Under the pieces are notes generated by a model. It was not told the origin of the DNA, searched no databases, and was given only the letters and a program-made list of their open reading frames with translations. Position numbers and translations under genes: made by a program. DNA of 64,000 bases from Nocardioides flavescens (GTDB lineage Bacteria > Actinomycetota > Actinomycetes > Propionibacteriales > Nocardioidaceae). The first letter of the stretch is position 1. Every line of letters begins with the position of its first letter. Shown here one piece after another: positions 45,129-53,039 of the stretch. The DNA lies in contig NZ_WUEK01000015.1 of assembly GCF_009823805.1 (NCBI RefSeq), forward strand, positions 56,500 to 120,499. The letters are read 5' to 3'.

Positions 45129-45476
45129 GTGACGGTTGGGGCTCATGGGCACCATGGGACCGTGGTCGTCTTCGGTGTTCTCGGGCTCGTGGTGTGCGTG
45201 GCGATGACGTGGACGGGAGTGCGGCTCGTCCGGGCCGGACGCCAGCTCGAGGTGACGCCGACCGCCGAGCAGGGCAGCGTCGCGGCCCAGGTGGACCGGC
45301 GGCTGCTCGCCGCCCGGACCCGCGTCGAGACGCTGGTGATGCCCGAGGTCGAGGCGAGCGAGCTGCGGCCTTCCGCGGGCGCCTACGAGCAGCGGTCCCG
45401 GACCTACAGCGTTGTCGGCCTCGGGCTCCTCGGCCTCGCTGCCGTCTTCGCCCTGGGTGTGCTCCTGCTGCTCTGA
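45129..45476 (+). CDS. Small two-helix membrane protein, unknown
   Basis: 115 residues from GTG 45129; GTG 45162 (104 residues) starts right at the first hydrophobic helix and is an alternative. A first helix (VVVFGVLGLVVCVAMTW) and a last helix (VGLGLLGLAAVFALGVLLLL) flank a soluble middle. No family is recognised. It is convergent with the adenosyltransferase gene, with a long hairpin between them. Confidence 0.6.
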   Translation: MTVGAHGHHGTVVVFGVLGLVVCVAMTWTGVRLVRAGRQLEVTPTAEQGSVAAQVDRRLLAARTRVETLVMPEVEASELRPSAGAYEQRSRTYSVVGLGLLGLAAVFALGVLLLL

Positions 45477-45484
45477 CGTTGATC

Positions 45485-45546
45485 GGTAGTCCGTGACGTT
45501 CTGGCCCTTTGCGCCGCGTCCTGGGGGCCAGGACGTCACGGACTAC
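45485..45546. terminator. Bidirectional hairpin between convergent genes
   Basis: Arms of 23 bases (45485-45507 and 45524-45546) pair with one G-T wobble around a 16-base loop. It lies between the stops of the small membrane protein (plus strand) and the adenosyltransferase (minus strand), so it can end both transcripts. Confidence 0.75.
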
Positions 45547-45563
45547 CACCCCGGCGGGCGGCC

Positions 45564-46145
45564 TCAGCCCTTCGAGCGCTCGCCGCCGGGGACCCAGAGC
45601 ACGTCGCCCTGCTCGCGGTTGGCGTGGCGGGCGAGGATGAAGAGCAGGTCGGAGAGACGGTTGAGGTAGGTCACCGCGAGTCGGTTCATCGAGTCGCCGT
45701 GCTCGGACAGTGCCGCCCAGCCCGACCGCTCGGCGCGGCGTACGACGGTGCGACAGACGTGCAGCTGGGCGGCCGCCGGGCTCCCGCCGGACAGGATGAA
45801 GGAGCGCAGCGGCTCGAGGGTGTCGTTGTAGTGGTCGCACCAGGCCTCGAGGCGGTCGACGTAGTCCTGCTCGACGCGCAGCGGCGGGTACTCCGGGTCC
45901 GGAACCACCGGCGTGCACAGGTCGGCGCCGACGTCGAAGAGGTCGTTCTGCACGTGGACGAGCACGTCGACGACGTCGGGGTCGAGCCCCCCGACGGAGA
46001 CCGCGACGCCGAGGTGGGCGTTGGCCTCGTCGACGTCGGCGTAGGCGTGCAGGCGCGAGTCGTTCTTGGTCGTGACCGAGTTGTCGCCGAGCCGGGTCTC
46101 GCCGGCGTCGCCGGTGCGCGTGTAGATCCGCGTCAGGTTGACCAT
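45564..46145 (-). CDS. Cob(I)alamin adenosyltransferase, PduO type
   Basis: 193 residues from ATG 46145 on the minus strand. The N-terminal TRTGDAGETRLGDNS is the ATP-binding signature, and LSGGSPAAAQLHVCRTVVRRAER and LNRLSDLLFILARHANRE complete the PduO-type (CobO-unrelated) fold. It transfers adenosyl from ATP to cob(I)alamin, making coenzyme B12. A B12-dependent mutase is encoded 1.1 kb away, a functional match. It is divergent from the membrane-protein gene at 46164, with 18 bases between the two start codons. Confidence 0.95.
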   Translation of the reverse strand: MVNLTRIYTRTGDAGETRLGDNSVTTKNDSRLHAYADVDEANAHLGVAVSVGGLDPDVVDVLVHVQNDLFDVGADLCTPVVPDPEYPPLRVEQDYVDRLEAWCDHYNDTLEPLRSFILSGGSPAAAQLHVCRTVVRRAERSGWAALSEHGDSMNRLAVTYLNRLSDLLFILARHANREQGDVLWVPGGERSKG

Positions 46146-46163
46146 GGGAGCCACAGTAGGGCC

Positions 46164-46715
46164 ATGCCTCGTCGCGTCTGGCTCCTGGCCGTCCCCGGGT
46201 TCGCGCTCGCGGTGGCGGGCCTCTTCCACCCCCACCACCTCAGCTACGACACCTCCTACCGGTGGTACGCGCTGCACGTGCCGGGGCTGCTGGTCTTCCC
46301 CCTGGTCGGGTTGGCGCTGGCCGAGCTCGTGCACGGACGTCGTGACGCCGTCGCCTGGCTGATCCGCCTGGCGGCCTACGTCTACGCGACCTTCTACACC
46401 GCGCTCGACGTCGTGAGCGGCATCGGTGCCGGCTGGGTCACCCACGAGCTCGGTCCCGACGTACCACGACCGCGGGCGGTCAGCCTGATGTTCGGCATCG
46501 GTACGCCGCTCGGCGAGGTCGGCAGCGCAGCGCTCATCGCCGCGGCCGCGCTGCTCGTCTACGACCAGCTGCGCCGTCACCGCGCCTGGCCGGTCGTGCT
46601 GCTGGTGCCGGGGGCCGTGCTGGTGCACATCGGCCACATCTTCGCGCCGGAGGGGGTCGCCGGGATGGCCCTGATCGGGCTCGGGACCGCCGGGGCGGCC
46701 ATGAGGAGGAGCTGA
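46164..46715 (+). CDS. Membrane protein, unknown
   Basis: 183 residues from ATG 46164 with about five to six hydrophobic helices and a His-rich start (LFHPHHLSYDTSYRW). No catalytic motif or named family is recognised. It is divergent from the adenosyltransferase gene, with only 18 bases between starts. A cobalt or cobalamin-related role is possible from position only. A hairpin lies 58 bases after its stop. Confidence 0.65.
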   Translation: MPRRVWLLAVPGFALAVAGLFHPHHLSYDTSYRWYALHVPGLLVFPLVGLALAELVHGRRDAVAWLIRLAAYVYATFYTALDVVSGIGAGWVTHELGPDVPRPRAVSLMFGIGTPLGEVGSAALIAAAALLVYDQLRRHRAWPVVLLVPGAVLVHIGHIFAPEGVAGMALIGLGTAGAAMRRS

Positions 46716-46773
46716 TCAGCTGAGGCGGCGTCAGCCCCGCCCCAGCACGCACCCGAGCGACTTCTCCTCGGTC

Positions 46774-46792
46774 GCCGTGCCTCCGGCACGGC
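46774..46792 (+). terminator. Hairpin downstream of the membrane-protein gene
   Basis: An 8-bp perfect stem (46774-46781 with 46785-46792) and a 3-base loop. The rest of the 198-base gap 46716-46913 shows no gene. Confidence 0.4.
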
Positions 46793-46913
46793 TCCCTCGT
46801 CGGCACCACTCGGGCACGCACCGGGACGACGCTGACATCCACCCCAGGGTGATCAGCACCTCCTCGACGGCGCGTCACGGCAACCGAACGGGCGCCCCGG
46901 ACGTCTAATACGT

Positions 46914-47240
46914 GTGAGCCTCGACACGCTGGAGCGACCGATGGAGATCATGAGCGACGGGCCCGTCCTGGTCCTCAGCGGTGATCTCGACGTGCGCAGC
47001 ACGATGCGGGTCCGCTCGGCGATCCAGGAGCACCTCGCCTCCCACCCCGAGGTCGTCATCGACCTCAGCGGCGTCGACTCCGTCGACGTCACCGCCCTGC
47101 GCGTGCTCGCGGCGGCGACCCTGCAGAGCGTGCGCGACGGCCACCACCTGCGGTTGCGGCACCCCTCGCCGGCGGTCACCCGACTCCTGCACCTGTCCCA
47201 CCTGATCCGGGTCGTCGAGGTCGACCGTGGTGTCGGATAG
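46914..47240 (+). CDS. STAS-domain protein (anti-sigma-factor antagonist-like)
   Basis: 108 residues from GTG 46914; ATG 46941 with GGAG 7 bases before it is an equally likely start (99 residues). A single STAS fold: VLVLSGDLDVRSTMRVRSAI then VVIDLSGVDSVDVTALRVLAAA. The usual phospho-Ser of DSSG is replaced by DVTA, with Thr nearby, so phosphoregulation may differ. Such proteins bind anti-sigma kinases; a candidate RsbW-like ATPase is encoded at 63511, with no proof of pairing. Confidence 0.8.
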   Translation: MSLDTLERPMEIMSDGPVLVLSGDLDVRSTMRVRSAIQEHLASHPEVVIDLSGVDSVDVTALRVLAAATLQSVRDGHHLRLRHPSPAVTRLLHLSHLIRVVEVDRGVG

Positions 47241-47261
47241 GTAACACCGAGAGCGGTTACC
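47240..47261 (+). promoter_or_regulatory. Palindrome (GGTAAC-N10-GTTACC) upstream of meaA
   Basis: Perfect 6-bp inverted halves at 47240-47245 and 47256-47261. It lies 31-52 bases before ATG 47292, over the -35 region of the leaderless promoter, so it may be a repressor site. The binding protein is unknown. Confidence 0.35.
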
Positions 47262-47279
47262 ACGCGTTAACTTCGCCCC

Positions 47280-47285
47280 TACCCT
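47280..47285 (+). promoter_or_regulatory. Leaderless -10 element (TACCCT) of meaA
   Basis: TACCCT, then 6 bases and ATG 47292. The intervening GGAGG touches the start codon, too close to act as a Shine-Dalgarno sequence. Confidence 0.5.
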
Positions 47286-47291
47286 CGGAGG

Positions 47292-49298
47292 ATGCCTGAG
47301 AAGGACCGTCCCTGGGTGATGCGGACCTATGCCGGCCACTCGACCGCGGAGGCGTCCAACGCCCTCTACCGCGGCAACCTGGCCAAGGGGCAGACGGGAC
47401 TCTCCGTCGCCTTCGACCTGCCGACGCAGACCGGCTACGACCCCGACTCGCCGCTGGCGCGCGGCGAGGTCGGCAAGGTGGGCGTGCCGGTGCCCCACCT
47501 GGGCGAGATGCGCAAGCTCTTCGCCGACATCCCGCTCACCGAGATGAACACCTCGATGACGATCAACGCGCCGGCCATGTGGCTGCTGGCGCTCTACCAG
47601 GTCGTCGCCGAGGAGCAGCACCCCGACCTCTCGCCGGAGGAGGTCGCGGCGAAGCTCGCCGGCACCACCCAGAACGACATCATCAAGGAGTACCTCTCCC
47701 GCGGGACCTACGTCTTCGGGCCCGAGCACTCGCTGCGCCTGATCAGCGACGTCATCGCCTACACGGTCCACCGGATCCCGAAGTGGAACCCGATCAACAT
47801 CTGCAGCTACCACCTGCAGGAGGCCGGAGCGACGCCGACCCAGGAGCTCGCCTACGCGCTGTGCACCGCCATCGCCGTCCTCGACCAGGTCAAGGCGTCG
47901 GGCCAGGTCTCGGAGGAGGACTTCGGCAAGGTCGTCGGGCGCATCTCCTTCTTCGTGAACGCCGGGGTCCGCTTCGTCGAGGAGATGTGCAAGATGCGCG
48001 CCTTCGTCGAGCTGTGGGACCGCATCACCCTCGAGCGCTACGGCGTCGAGGACCCCAAGATGCGCCGGTTCCGCTACGGCGTGCAGGTCAACTCCCTCGG
48101 CCTGACCGAGGCGCAGCCGGAGAACAACGTACAGCGCATCGTGCTGGAGATGCTCGGCGTCACGCTGTCCAAGAACGCGCGGGCGCGCGCCGTGCAGCTC
48201 CCGGCGTGGAACGAGGCCCTGGGTCTGCCCCGGCCGTGGGACCAGCAGTGGTCGCTGCGCCTGCAGCAGGTGCTCGCCTACGAGTCCGACCTGCTCGAGT
48301 ACGACGACCTGTTCGACGGCTCGCACGTCGTCGAGGCGAAGGTCGCCGAGCTGGTCGGCGGGGCCACCGAGGAGATCGACCGGGTGCAGGCGATGGGCGG
48401 CGCGATCGCCGCGGTCGAGTCCGGCTACATGAAGGAGGCGCTGGTCTCGAGCCACGCCGCCCGTCGGGCCCGGATCGAGGCCGGCGAGGAGAAGATCGTC
48501 GGGGTCAACGTCTACGAGACCACGGAGCCCTCGCCGCTGACCGCCGACCTCGACGGCGCCATCCAGACCGCGGACCCGCAAGCCGAGCAGGCCGCGCTGG
48601 CCAGCGTCGAGGCGTGGAAGGCCCAGCGCGACGAGGCCGAGGTCCGCGCTGCGCTCGAGCGGCTCGCCGCCGCCGCGAAGACCGACGAGAACCTCATGAC
48701 CGCGACGCTCGCCGCCGCCCGCGCCGGGGCGACCACGGGGGAGTGGGCCGGCACGCTGCGCGAGGTGTTCGGCGAGTTCCGCGCCCCCACCGGCGTCAGC
48801 GGAGCGGTCGGGATGACCCAGGCCGCCGGCGCGGCCGGGGCGGAGCTCACGGCCGTGCGCGAGCGGGTCCGCGCGACCGGTGAGGAGCTCGGCACCCGGC
48901 TGCGGCTCCTGGTCGGCAAGCCCGGGCTCGACGGTCACTCCAACGGCGCCGAGCAGGTCGCCGTACGAGCGCGCGACGCGGGCTTCGAGGTGATCTACCA
49001 GGGCATCCGGCTCACGCCCGAGCAGATCGTCGCGGCCGCCGTCGCCGAGGACGTGCACTGCGTCGGGCTCTCGATCCTCTCCGGCTCCCACATGGAGCTG
49101 GTGCCGGCGGTCCTCGACGGGCTGCGTGCGGCCGGCGCCGACGTCCCGGTGATCGTCGGCGGGATCATCCCCGAGTCCGACGGGCGCCGGCTGGTCGAGC
49201 TCGGTGTCGCCGCCGTCTTCACGCCCAAGGACTTCGGCCTGACCGAGATCATGGGGGGCATCGTCGACGTCATCCGCCGGGCCAACGAGCTCGACTGA
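47292..49298 (+). CDS. meaA: Ethylmalonyl-CoA mutase-type protein (MeaA)
   Basis: 668 residues from ATG 47292. It contains both the TIM-barrel acyl-CoA mutase domain (MRTYAGHSTAEASNALYR, FDLPTQTGYDPD) and the C-terminal cobalamin-binding domain with KPGLDGHSNGAEQVA (the DxHxxG motif, His ligating cobalt). Start and length match MeaA, which in the ethylmalonyl-CoA pathway isomerises (2R)-ethylmalonyl-CoA to methylsuccinyl-CoA; Streptomyces relatives also occur without the full pathway. No crotonyl-CoA reductase (Ccr) or epimerase is in the window. The substrate could also be another branched acyl-CoA. Confidence 0.9.
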   Translation: MPEKDRPWVMRTYAGHSTAEASNALYRGNLAKGQTGLSVAFDLPTQTGYDPDSPLARGEVGKVGVPVPHLGEMRKLFADIPLTEMNTSMTINAPAMWLLALYQVVAEEQHPDLSPEEVAAKLAGTTQNDIIKEYLSRGTYVFGPEHSLRLISDVIAYTVHRIPKWNPINICSYHLQEAGATPTQELAYALCTAIAVLDQVKASGQVSEEDFGKVVGRISFFVNAGVRFVEEMCKMRAFVELWDRITLERYGVEDPKMRRFRYGVQVNSLGLTEAQPENNVQRIVLEMLGVTLSKNARARAVQLPAWNEALGLPRPWDQQWSLRLQQVLAYESDLLEYDDLFDGSHVVEAKVAELVGGATEEIDRVQAMGGAIAAVESGYMKEALVSSHAARRARIEAGEEKIVGVNVYETTEPSPLTADLDGAIQTADPQAEQAALASVEAWKAQRDEAEVRAALERLAAAAKTDENLMTATLAAARAGATTGEWAGTLREVFGEFRAPTGVSGAVGMTQAAGAAGAELTAVRERVRATGEELGTRLRLLVGKPGLDGHSNGAEQVAVRARDAGFEVIYQGIRLTPEQIVAAAVAEDVHCVGLSILSGSHMELVPAVLDGLRAAGADVPVIVGGIIPESDGRRLVELGVAAVFTPKDFGLTEIMGGIVDVIRRANELD

Positions 49299-49317
49299 GC
49301 CCGCCTCGGAGGACGCC

Positions 49318-49354
49318 AGGTGAGGTAGCCCTCACCTAGGTGAGGCTCACCTGA
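49318..49354 (+). promoter_or_regulatory. Tandem IdeR/DtxR-like iron-responsive operator
   Basis: Four heptamer halves alternate: AGGTGAG (49318-49324), CTCACCT (49331-49337), AGGTGAG (49338-49344), CTCACCT (49346-49352). The 19-bp window 49336-49354 matches 15 of 19 positions of the mycobacterial IdeR box. It ends 10 bases before the -10 element of the next gene. IdeR in M. tuberculosis activates ferritin genes from tandem upstream sites, and ferritin is encoded here two genes down. Confidence 0.65.
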
Positions 49355-49363
49355 CTTCGCTGC

Positions 49364-49369
49364 TACGGT
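49364..49369 (+). promoter_or_regulatory. Leaderless -10 element (TACGGT) of the Cys-rich protein gene
   Basis: TACGGT, 6 bases, then GTG 49376; this choice excludes the in-frame GTG 49370. Confidence 0.55.
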
Positions 49370-49375
49370 GTGGTC

Positions 49376-49558
49376 GTGGGCAAGAAGGTGAAGCTGCCGA
49401 AGACGGAGTGCTGCGAGTCGCGCAAGAAGTGCGACCGCTGCCCGCTGCGCATGCTCAAGGAGGGCACGCTGCCCGACGGGCTCACCGTCAAGCGCCGCAA
49501 GCTCGTGACCCTCGACGGCAAGAAGGTCACCAAGAAGCAGCTCTCGAAGGCCGCCTGA
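49376..49558 (+). CDS. Small Cys-rich basic protein of unknown function
   Basis: 60 residues from GTG 49376 (leaderless). ECCESRKKCDRCPLRML contains four cysteines (C12, C13, C19, C22) able to bind one metal ion; the C-terminal half is Lys-rich (KKVTKKQL). No signal peptide or membrane helix is seen. Similar mini-proteins occur in other actinobacteria, unassigned. Its start follows the IdeR-like operator and its stop shares a base with the ferritin start, so both are one iron-controlled unit. A role in iron or zinc sensing or in loading ferritin is inference. Confidence 0.75.
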   Translation: MGKKVKLPKTECCESRKKCDRCPLRMLKEGTLPDGLTVKRRKLVTLDGKKVTKKQLSKAA

Positions 49559-50091
49559 TGGTCTCGCCCCGCTTCGTGGAGGCGCTCAACGCCCAGATCG
49601 GCAACGAGTTCTCCGCGCACCACCAGTACGTCGCCTGCGCGGTCCACTTCGACGACCTGACCATGCCGCAGATGGCGGGCTTCTTCTACCGCCAGGCGCT
49701 CGAGGAGCGCGACCACGCCATGATGATGGTGCAGTACCTCCTCGACACCGACTCGCAGGTCGACATCCCCGGCGTCGAGGCGCCCGTGTGCCGTTTCCCC
49801 GACGTGGTCGCGCCCGTCCAGCTCGCGCTGGACCAGGAGAAGCGCGTCACCGAGCAGATCAACGGCCTGCTGCGCATCGCGCGCGAGGAGTTCGACTTCG
49901 CCTCCGAGCAGTTCATGCAGTGGTTCATCAAGGAGCAGGTCGAGGAGGTCGCGACCATGACCGACCTGCTCGCGATCGTCACCCGCAACGCCGGCGACCT
50001 CGAGGACATCGAGGGCTACGTCGAGCGCGAGGCCGCAGCCGAGGGGGCCGACCCGACGGCGCCGCGCGCTGCGGGCGCCGCCGAGGGGTGA
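49558..50091 (+). CDS. Ferritin (iron storage)
   Basis: 177 residues; ATG 49558 overlaps the preceding TGA by one base. Ferroxidase residues fall at the same numbers as in E. coli FtnA: Glu17, Glu50, His53, Glu94 and Gln127. The four-helix bundle is complete, with an acidic C-terminal tail rich in Ala, Glu and Pro. It has no conserved haem-ligating Met pattern of bacterioferritin, so it is a non-haem ferritin (BfrB/Ftn-like). It oxidises Fe2+ and stores it as mineral, guarded by the upstream IdeR-like sites. Confidence 0.95.
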   Translation: MVSPRFVEALNAQIGNEFSAHHQYVACAVHFDDLTMPQMAGFFYRQALEERDHAMMMVQYLLDTDSQVDIPGVEAPVCRFPDVVAPVQLALDQEKRVTEQINGLLRIAREEFDFASEQFMQWFIKEQVEEVATMTDLLAIVTRNAGDLEDIEGYVEREAAAEGADPTAPRAAGAAEG

Positions 50092-50132
50092 ACACCTCCC
50101 GCTCCACCCGCCCGTAGGCCAGACTCGGCCCT

Positions 50133-51050
50133 GTGAGCAGGATCGTGGTGGTGGGCGCCGGCGTCGTGGGACTGACGTGCGCCGTACGGCTGCTCGAGGC
50201 GGGTCACCGCGTCGACGTCCTGGCGCGTGACCTACCGCGCGAGACGGTCTCCGGGGTCGCAGCGGGGCTGTGGCGCCCGGCCCGGATCTGGCCGCAGGAC
50301 CGCGTGCTCGCCTGGGCGGGCACCGCGCGCGCGGCGTACGCCGACCTCGCGGCCTCCGAGCCGGACAGCGGCGTGCGGATGCTCGACGGCACCGAGGTCG
50401 TGGCGAGCCGGGCCGAGCGGCCGTGGTGGGCGCCGGCCGTCCCCGAGCTGCGCGAGACCGTCGACGTGCCCGCCGGCCACGACGGCGGCTGGAGCCACAC
50501 CGCGCCGGTGGTCGACCTGCGCCGCCACCTGCCGTGGCTGGTCGCCCGCATCGAGGCGCTCGGCGGCACCGTCACCCGGCTCAACCTCCAGGGCCTGCCG
50601 CGCACGGGTGAGGACGGGGCGGACCTGGTGGTCAACTGCTCCGGGATCGGCGCGAAGTTCCTCGCCGCCGACCCCGGCGTCCACCCCCTGCAGGGGCAGG
50701 TGGTGCTCGTCGAGCAGGTCGGGCTCGACCGGTGGGCCTACGACGCCGACGGGCCGACGTACGTCGTGCCGCGCGAGGACGACGTCGTCGTCGGCGGCAC
50801 CTGGGTCGAGGGGGAGTGGAACCGCTCCGCCGACCCCGAGGTCTCCCGGGCCGTGCTGCGCCGCGCGCTGCGACTGGTGCCCGAGCTCGCGGGCGCGCAG
50901 GTGCTCGCCCACAAGGTGGGAACCGCTCCCGGCCGGGCCGAGGTGCGGCTCGAGCGGAGCGGCGACGTCGTGCACTGCTACGGCCACGGTGGGGCCGGTG
51001 TGACGGTCAGCTGGGGCTGCGCGGACGAGGTCGTCTCGCTGGTCGGCTGA
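50133..51050 (+). CDS. D-amino-acid oxidase-like flavoenzyme
   Basis: 305 residues from GTG 50133; a weak CAGACT lies 7 bases before it (leaderless pattern). Rossmann FAD motif VVVGAGVVGLTCAVRLLEAGH, a middle domain with LWRPARIW, and the C-terminal YGHGGAGVTVSWGCADEV loop match the DAO family (D-amino-acid or D-aspartate oxidases). It oxidises D-amino acids to 2-oxo acids with H2O2 release. A peroxisomal signal is not expected and none is seen. It may recycle wall-derived D-amino acids. Confidence 0.88.
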   Translation: MSRIVVVGAGVVGLTCAVRLLEAGHRVDVLARDLPRETVSGVAAGLWRPARIWPQDRVLAWAGTARAAYADLAASEPDSGVRMLDGTEVVASRAERPWWAPAVPELRETVDVPAGHDGGWSHTAPVVDLRRHLPWLVARIEALGGTVTRLNLQGLPRTGEDGADLVVNCSGIGAKFLAADPGVHPLQGQVVLVEQVGLDRWAYDADGPTYVVPREDDVVVGGTWVEGEWNRSADPEVSRAVLRRALRLVPELAGAQVLAHKVGTAPGRAEVRLERSGDVVHCYGHGGAGVTVSWGCADEVVSLVG

Positions 51051-51087
51051 CCTCTCCTGAGGATTCTGAGGGGTTCGGACCCGCCGG

Positions 51088-51093
51088 TAGCCT
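51088..51093 (+). promoter_or_regulatory. Leaderless -10 element (TAGCCT) of the sulfatase gene
   Basis: TAGCCT, 7 bases, then GTG 51101, with no Shine-Dalgarno sequence. Confidence 0.55.
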
Positions 51094-51100
51094 CGGGGCC

Positions 51101-52699
51101 GTGTCTCGGAGCAGCCGGTTCCTCGTGGTGCTGCTGGTCTGCCTCACCCTGGGCGCCGCCGCGCTCGGCACCAGCGGGTCGCTGGCCTCCTCGGGCCCCC
51201 GGGCACCCCAGGCGGACGGCGGAGCGCAGCCGGTCGCCGGCGCGTCCGAGCCGCGCGAGCCCAACGTCGTCATGATCCTGGTCGACGACCTCGACTGGTC
51301 GCTGATGCCGTACCTGCCGCACGTCAACGAGCTGATCCGCGACCAGGGCGCGTCGTTCCCGAACTTCTACACCGAGCAGTCGTCGTGCTGCCCCTCGCGC
51401 GCCTCGATCCTGTCGGGGGAGTACGCCCACAACCACGGCGTCATCGGCAACGTGTGGCCCGAGGGCGGCTACGACCGCTGGCGCGAGACCCGCGAGGGCA
51501 AGGACCTGCCGGTCTGGCTCGAGCAGGCCGGCTGGCGCAGCGCGATGCTCGGCAAGTACCTCAACGAGTACCCCTTCCACCCCGGCATCGACCTGACCCG
51601 CGAGGAGAAGGACGCCCGCAAGGCGCACGTGCCCGACGGGTGGCAGGCCTGGTCGGCCGTCGTCCAGGGCAACGCCTACGCGCAGGACCACTACAAGCTC
51701 AACAACGACGGCGTCGTCGACACCGACTTCCGCGAGACCTACCTCGACACCTGGCTCGGGGAGCGGATGCTCTCGCTGGTCGGGGGCGCCGACGGCTTCG
51801 ACTTCGACAAGGGCGGGCAGTTCGTCTACTACGCGTCCTACTCCCCGCACACGCCGTACGCCTACCCGCCGCGGTTCGCGGACACGTTCACCGACGAGAC
51901 CTACCCGCGCACGCCGGACTTCGACGAGGCCGACGTGAGCGACAAGTTCGGGCTCACCGCGACCCGCCCGCCGCTCACCGCGGCCAAGACCGCCGAGATC
52001 GACGAGGTCTTCCGCAAGCGGATCCGCTCCTTGCAGGTGCTCGACGACAACGTCGCCCGGCTCGTCGCGCAGCTCGACGCGCAGGGCGACCTCGACGACA
52101 CCTACATCATGTTCACCAGCGACAACGGCTACCTCATGGGCAACCACCGTCGCGACATCGGCAAGTACAACCAGTTCCAGGGCACGGTCAACGTCCCCTT
52201 CTTCGTCCGCGGCCCCGGCATCGAGCCCGGCACGGAGATCGACGACCTCGCGGGCAACATCGACATCGCGCCGACCATCGCCGACATCGCCGGGGCCGAG
52301 GCGCCCGAGGTCGACGGGGTCTCGCTGCTCGACCGGCTGCACGGCGGCCCACCCCTCGACCGGCGCTTCTTCCTGCTCGGCCGTGCGCTCACCCCCACGC
52401 AGGCGCAGTCGGCGACGGGGCTCGAGGAGCCCACCGAGGACTACGTCGAGACCGACCGCTCCGCGCTGCTCAACGACTTCACCGGCGTCACCAACGGCCG
52501 GTTCAAGCTCGTGCGCTACACCCACATCCCGCACGAGGAGCTCTACGACCTCGCCAACGACCCCTACGAGCTCGACAACCTGCTGCGCGACGACCAGGCG
52601 TCGTACGACGCGATGACCGACCAGGGCCGCGGCATCGTCGACGGGCTGCGGCGCGCGCTCGACCGGCTCACGACCTGCGCGGGAGACACCTGCCGCTGA
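51101..52699 (+). CDS. Secreted sulfatase (type I, formylglycine)
   Basis: 532 residues from GTG 51101. A signal peptide (hydrophobic 8-22) is followed by the alkaline-phosphatase-like fold with NVVMILVDDLDW (metal Asp pair), and SSCCPSRASILSGEYAHNHG, where Cys96 of CxPSR becomes formylglycine. The nucleophile and metal-binding pattern is complete, and FTSDNGYLMGNHRRDIGK gives the second metal site. It cleaves sulfate esters, probably from extracellular glycans or aryl sulfates. No formylglycine-generating enzyme is adjacent; it would be encoded elsewhere. The substrate is unknown. Confidence 0.9.
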   Translation: MSRSSRFLVVLLVCLTLGAAALGTSGSLASSGPRAPQADGGAQPVAGASEPREPNVVMILVDDLDWSLMPYLPHVNELIRDQGASFPNFYTEQSSCCPSRASILSGEYAHNHGVIGNVWPEGGYDRWRETREGKDLPVWLEQAGWRSAMLGKYLNEYPFHPGIDLTREEKDARKAHVPDGWQAWSAVVQGNAYAQDHYKLNNDGVVDTDFRETYLDTWLGERMLSLVGGADGFDFDKGGQFVYYASYSPHTPYAYPPRFADTFTDETYPRTPDFDEADVSDKFGLTATRPPLTAAKTAEIDEVFRKRIRSLQVLDDNVARLVAQLDAQGDLDDTYIMFTSDNGYLMGNHRRDIGKYNQFQGTVNVPFFVRGPGIEPGTEIDDLAGNIDIAPTIADIAGAEAPEVDGVSLLDRLHGGPPLDRRFFLLGRALTPTQAQSATGLEEPTEDYVETDRSALLNDFTGVTNGRFKLVRYTHIPHEELYDLANDPYELDNLLRDDQASYDAMTDQGRGIVDGLRRALDRLTTCAGDTCR

Positions 52700-52714
52700 G
52701 CCCGCTCCCGGCGC

Positions 52715-53032
52715 TCAGCGCAGGGGGGTCCCCGCGACCACGGCAGCCGTCTCGATCGGCCCGTAGACGTGGGGGAAGGTCTCCTCGACACCCGGCGCCG
52801 GCGGCTCCTCGACCACCTCGCTCGCCAGCAGGTCGGTGTCGATCTCGAGCAGCACCAGCGGCTCGGTGACGTCGGCGTAGAAGCGCTCCAGGACCCCACG
52901 CCACTGGTCTTCCCGGCTCGCGTGGATGAACCCCTCCTGCGTCAGGCTGACGCCGTACGTCGAGGTCGTGTAGGTCCCGCTGGCCTGTGCCGCCGCCCAG
53001 TCGGCAGCCGTCGCGACGTGGAAGATGCGCAC
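52715..53032 (-). CDS. DUF952 protein
   Basis: 105 residues from ATG 53032 on the minus strand. MRIFHVATAADWAAAQ at the start and GFIHASREDQW and FPHVYGPI match DUF952, a small alpha+beta family of unknown role, sometimes likened to glutathione-S-transferase-linked or ADP-ribosyl-related folds. It is convergent with the sulfatase (15 bases between stops) and ends a minus-strand run with NucS. Confidence 0.85.
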   Translation of the reverse strand: MRIFHVATAADWAAAQASGTYTTSTYGVSLTQEGFIHASREDQWRGVLERFYADVTEPLVLLEIDTDLLASEVVEEPPAPGVEETFPHVYGPIETAAVVAGTPLR

Positions 53033-53039
53033 CGGGCCC

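Noticed and set aside
46905..49091. 728-residue minus-strand frame opposite meaA and the STAS gene
   Set aside because: Antisense shadow of a well-defined B12 mutase.
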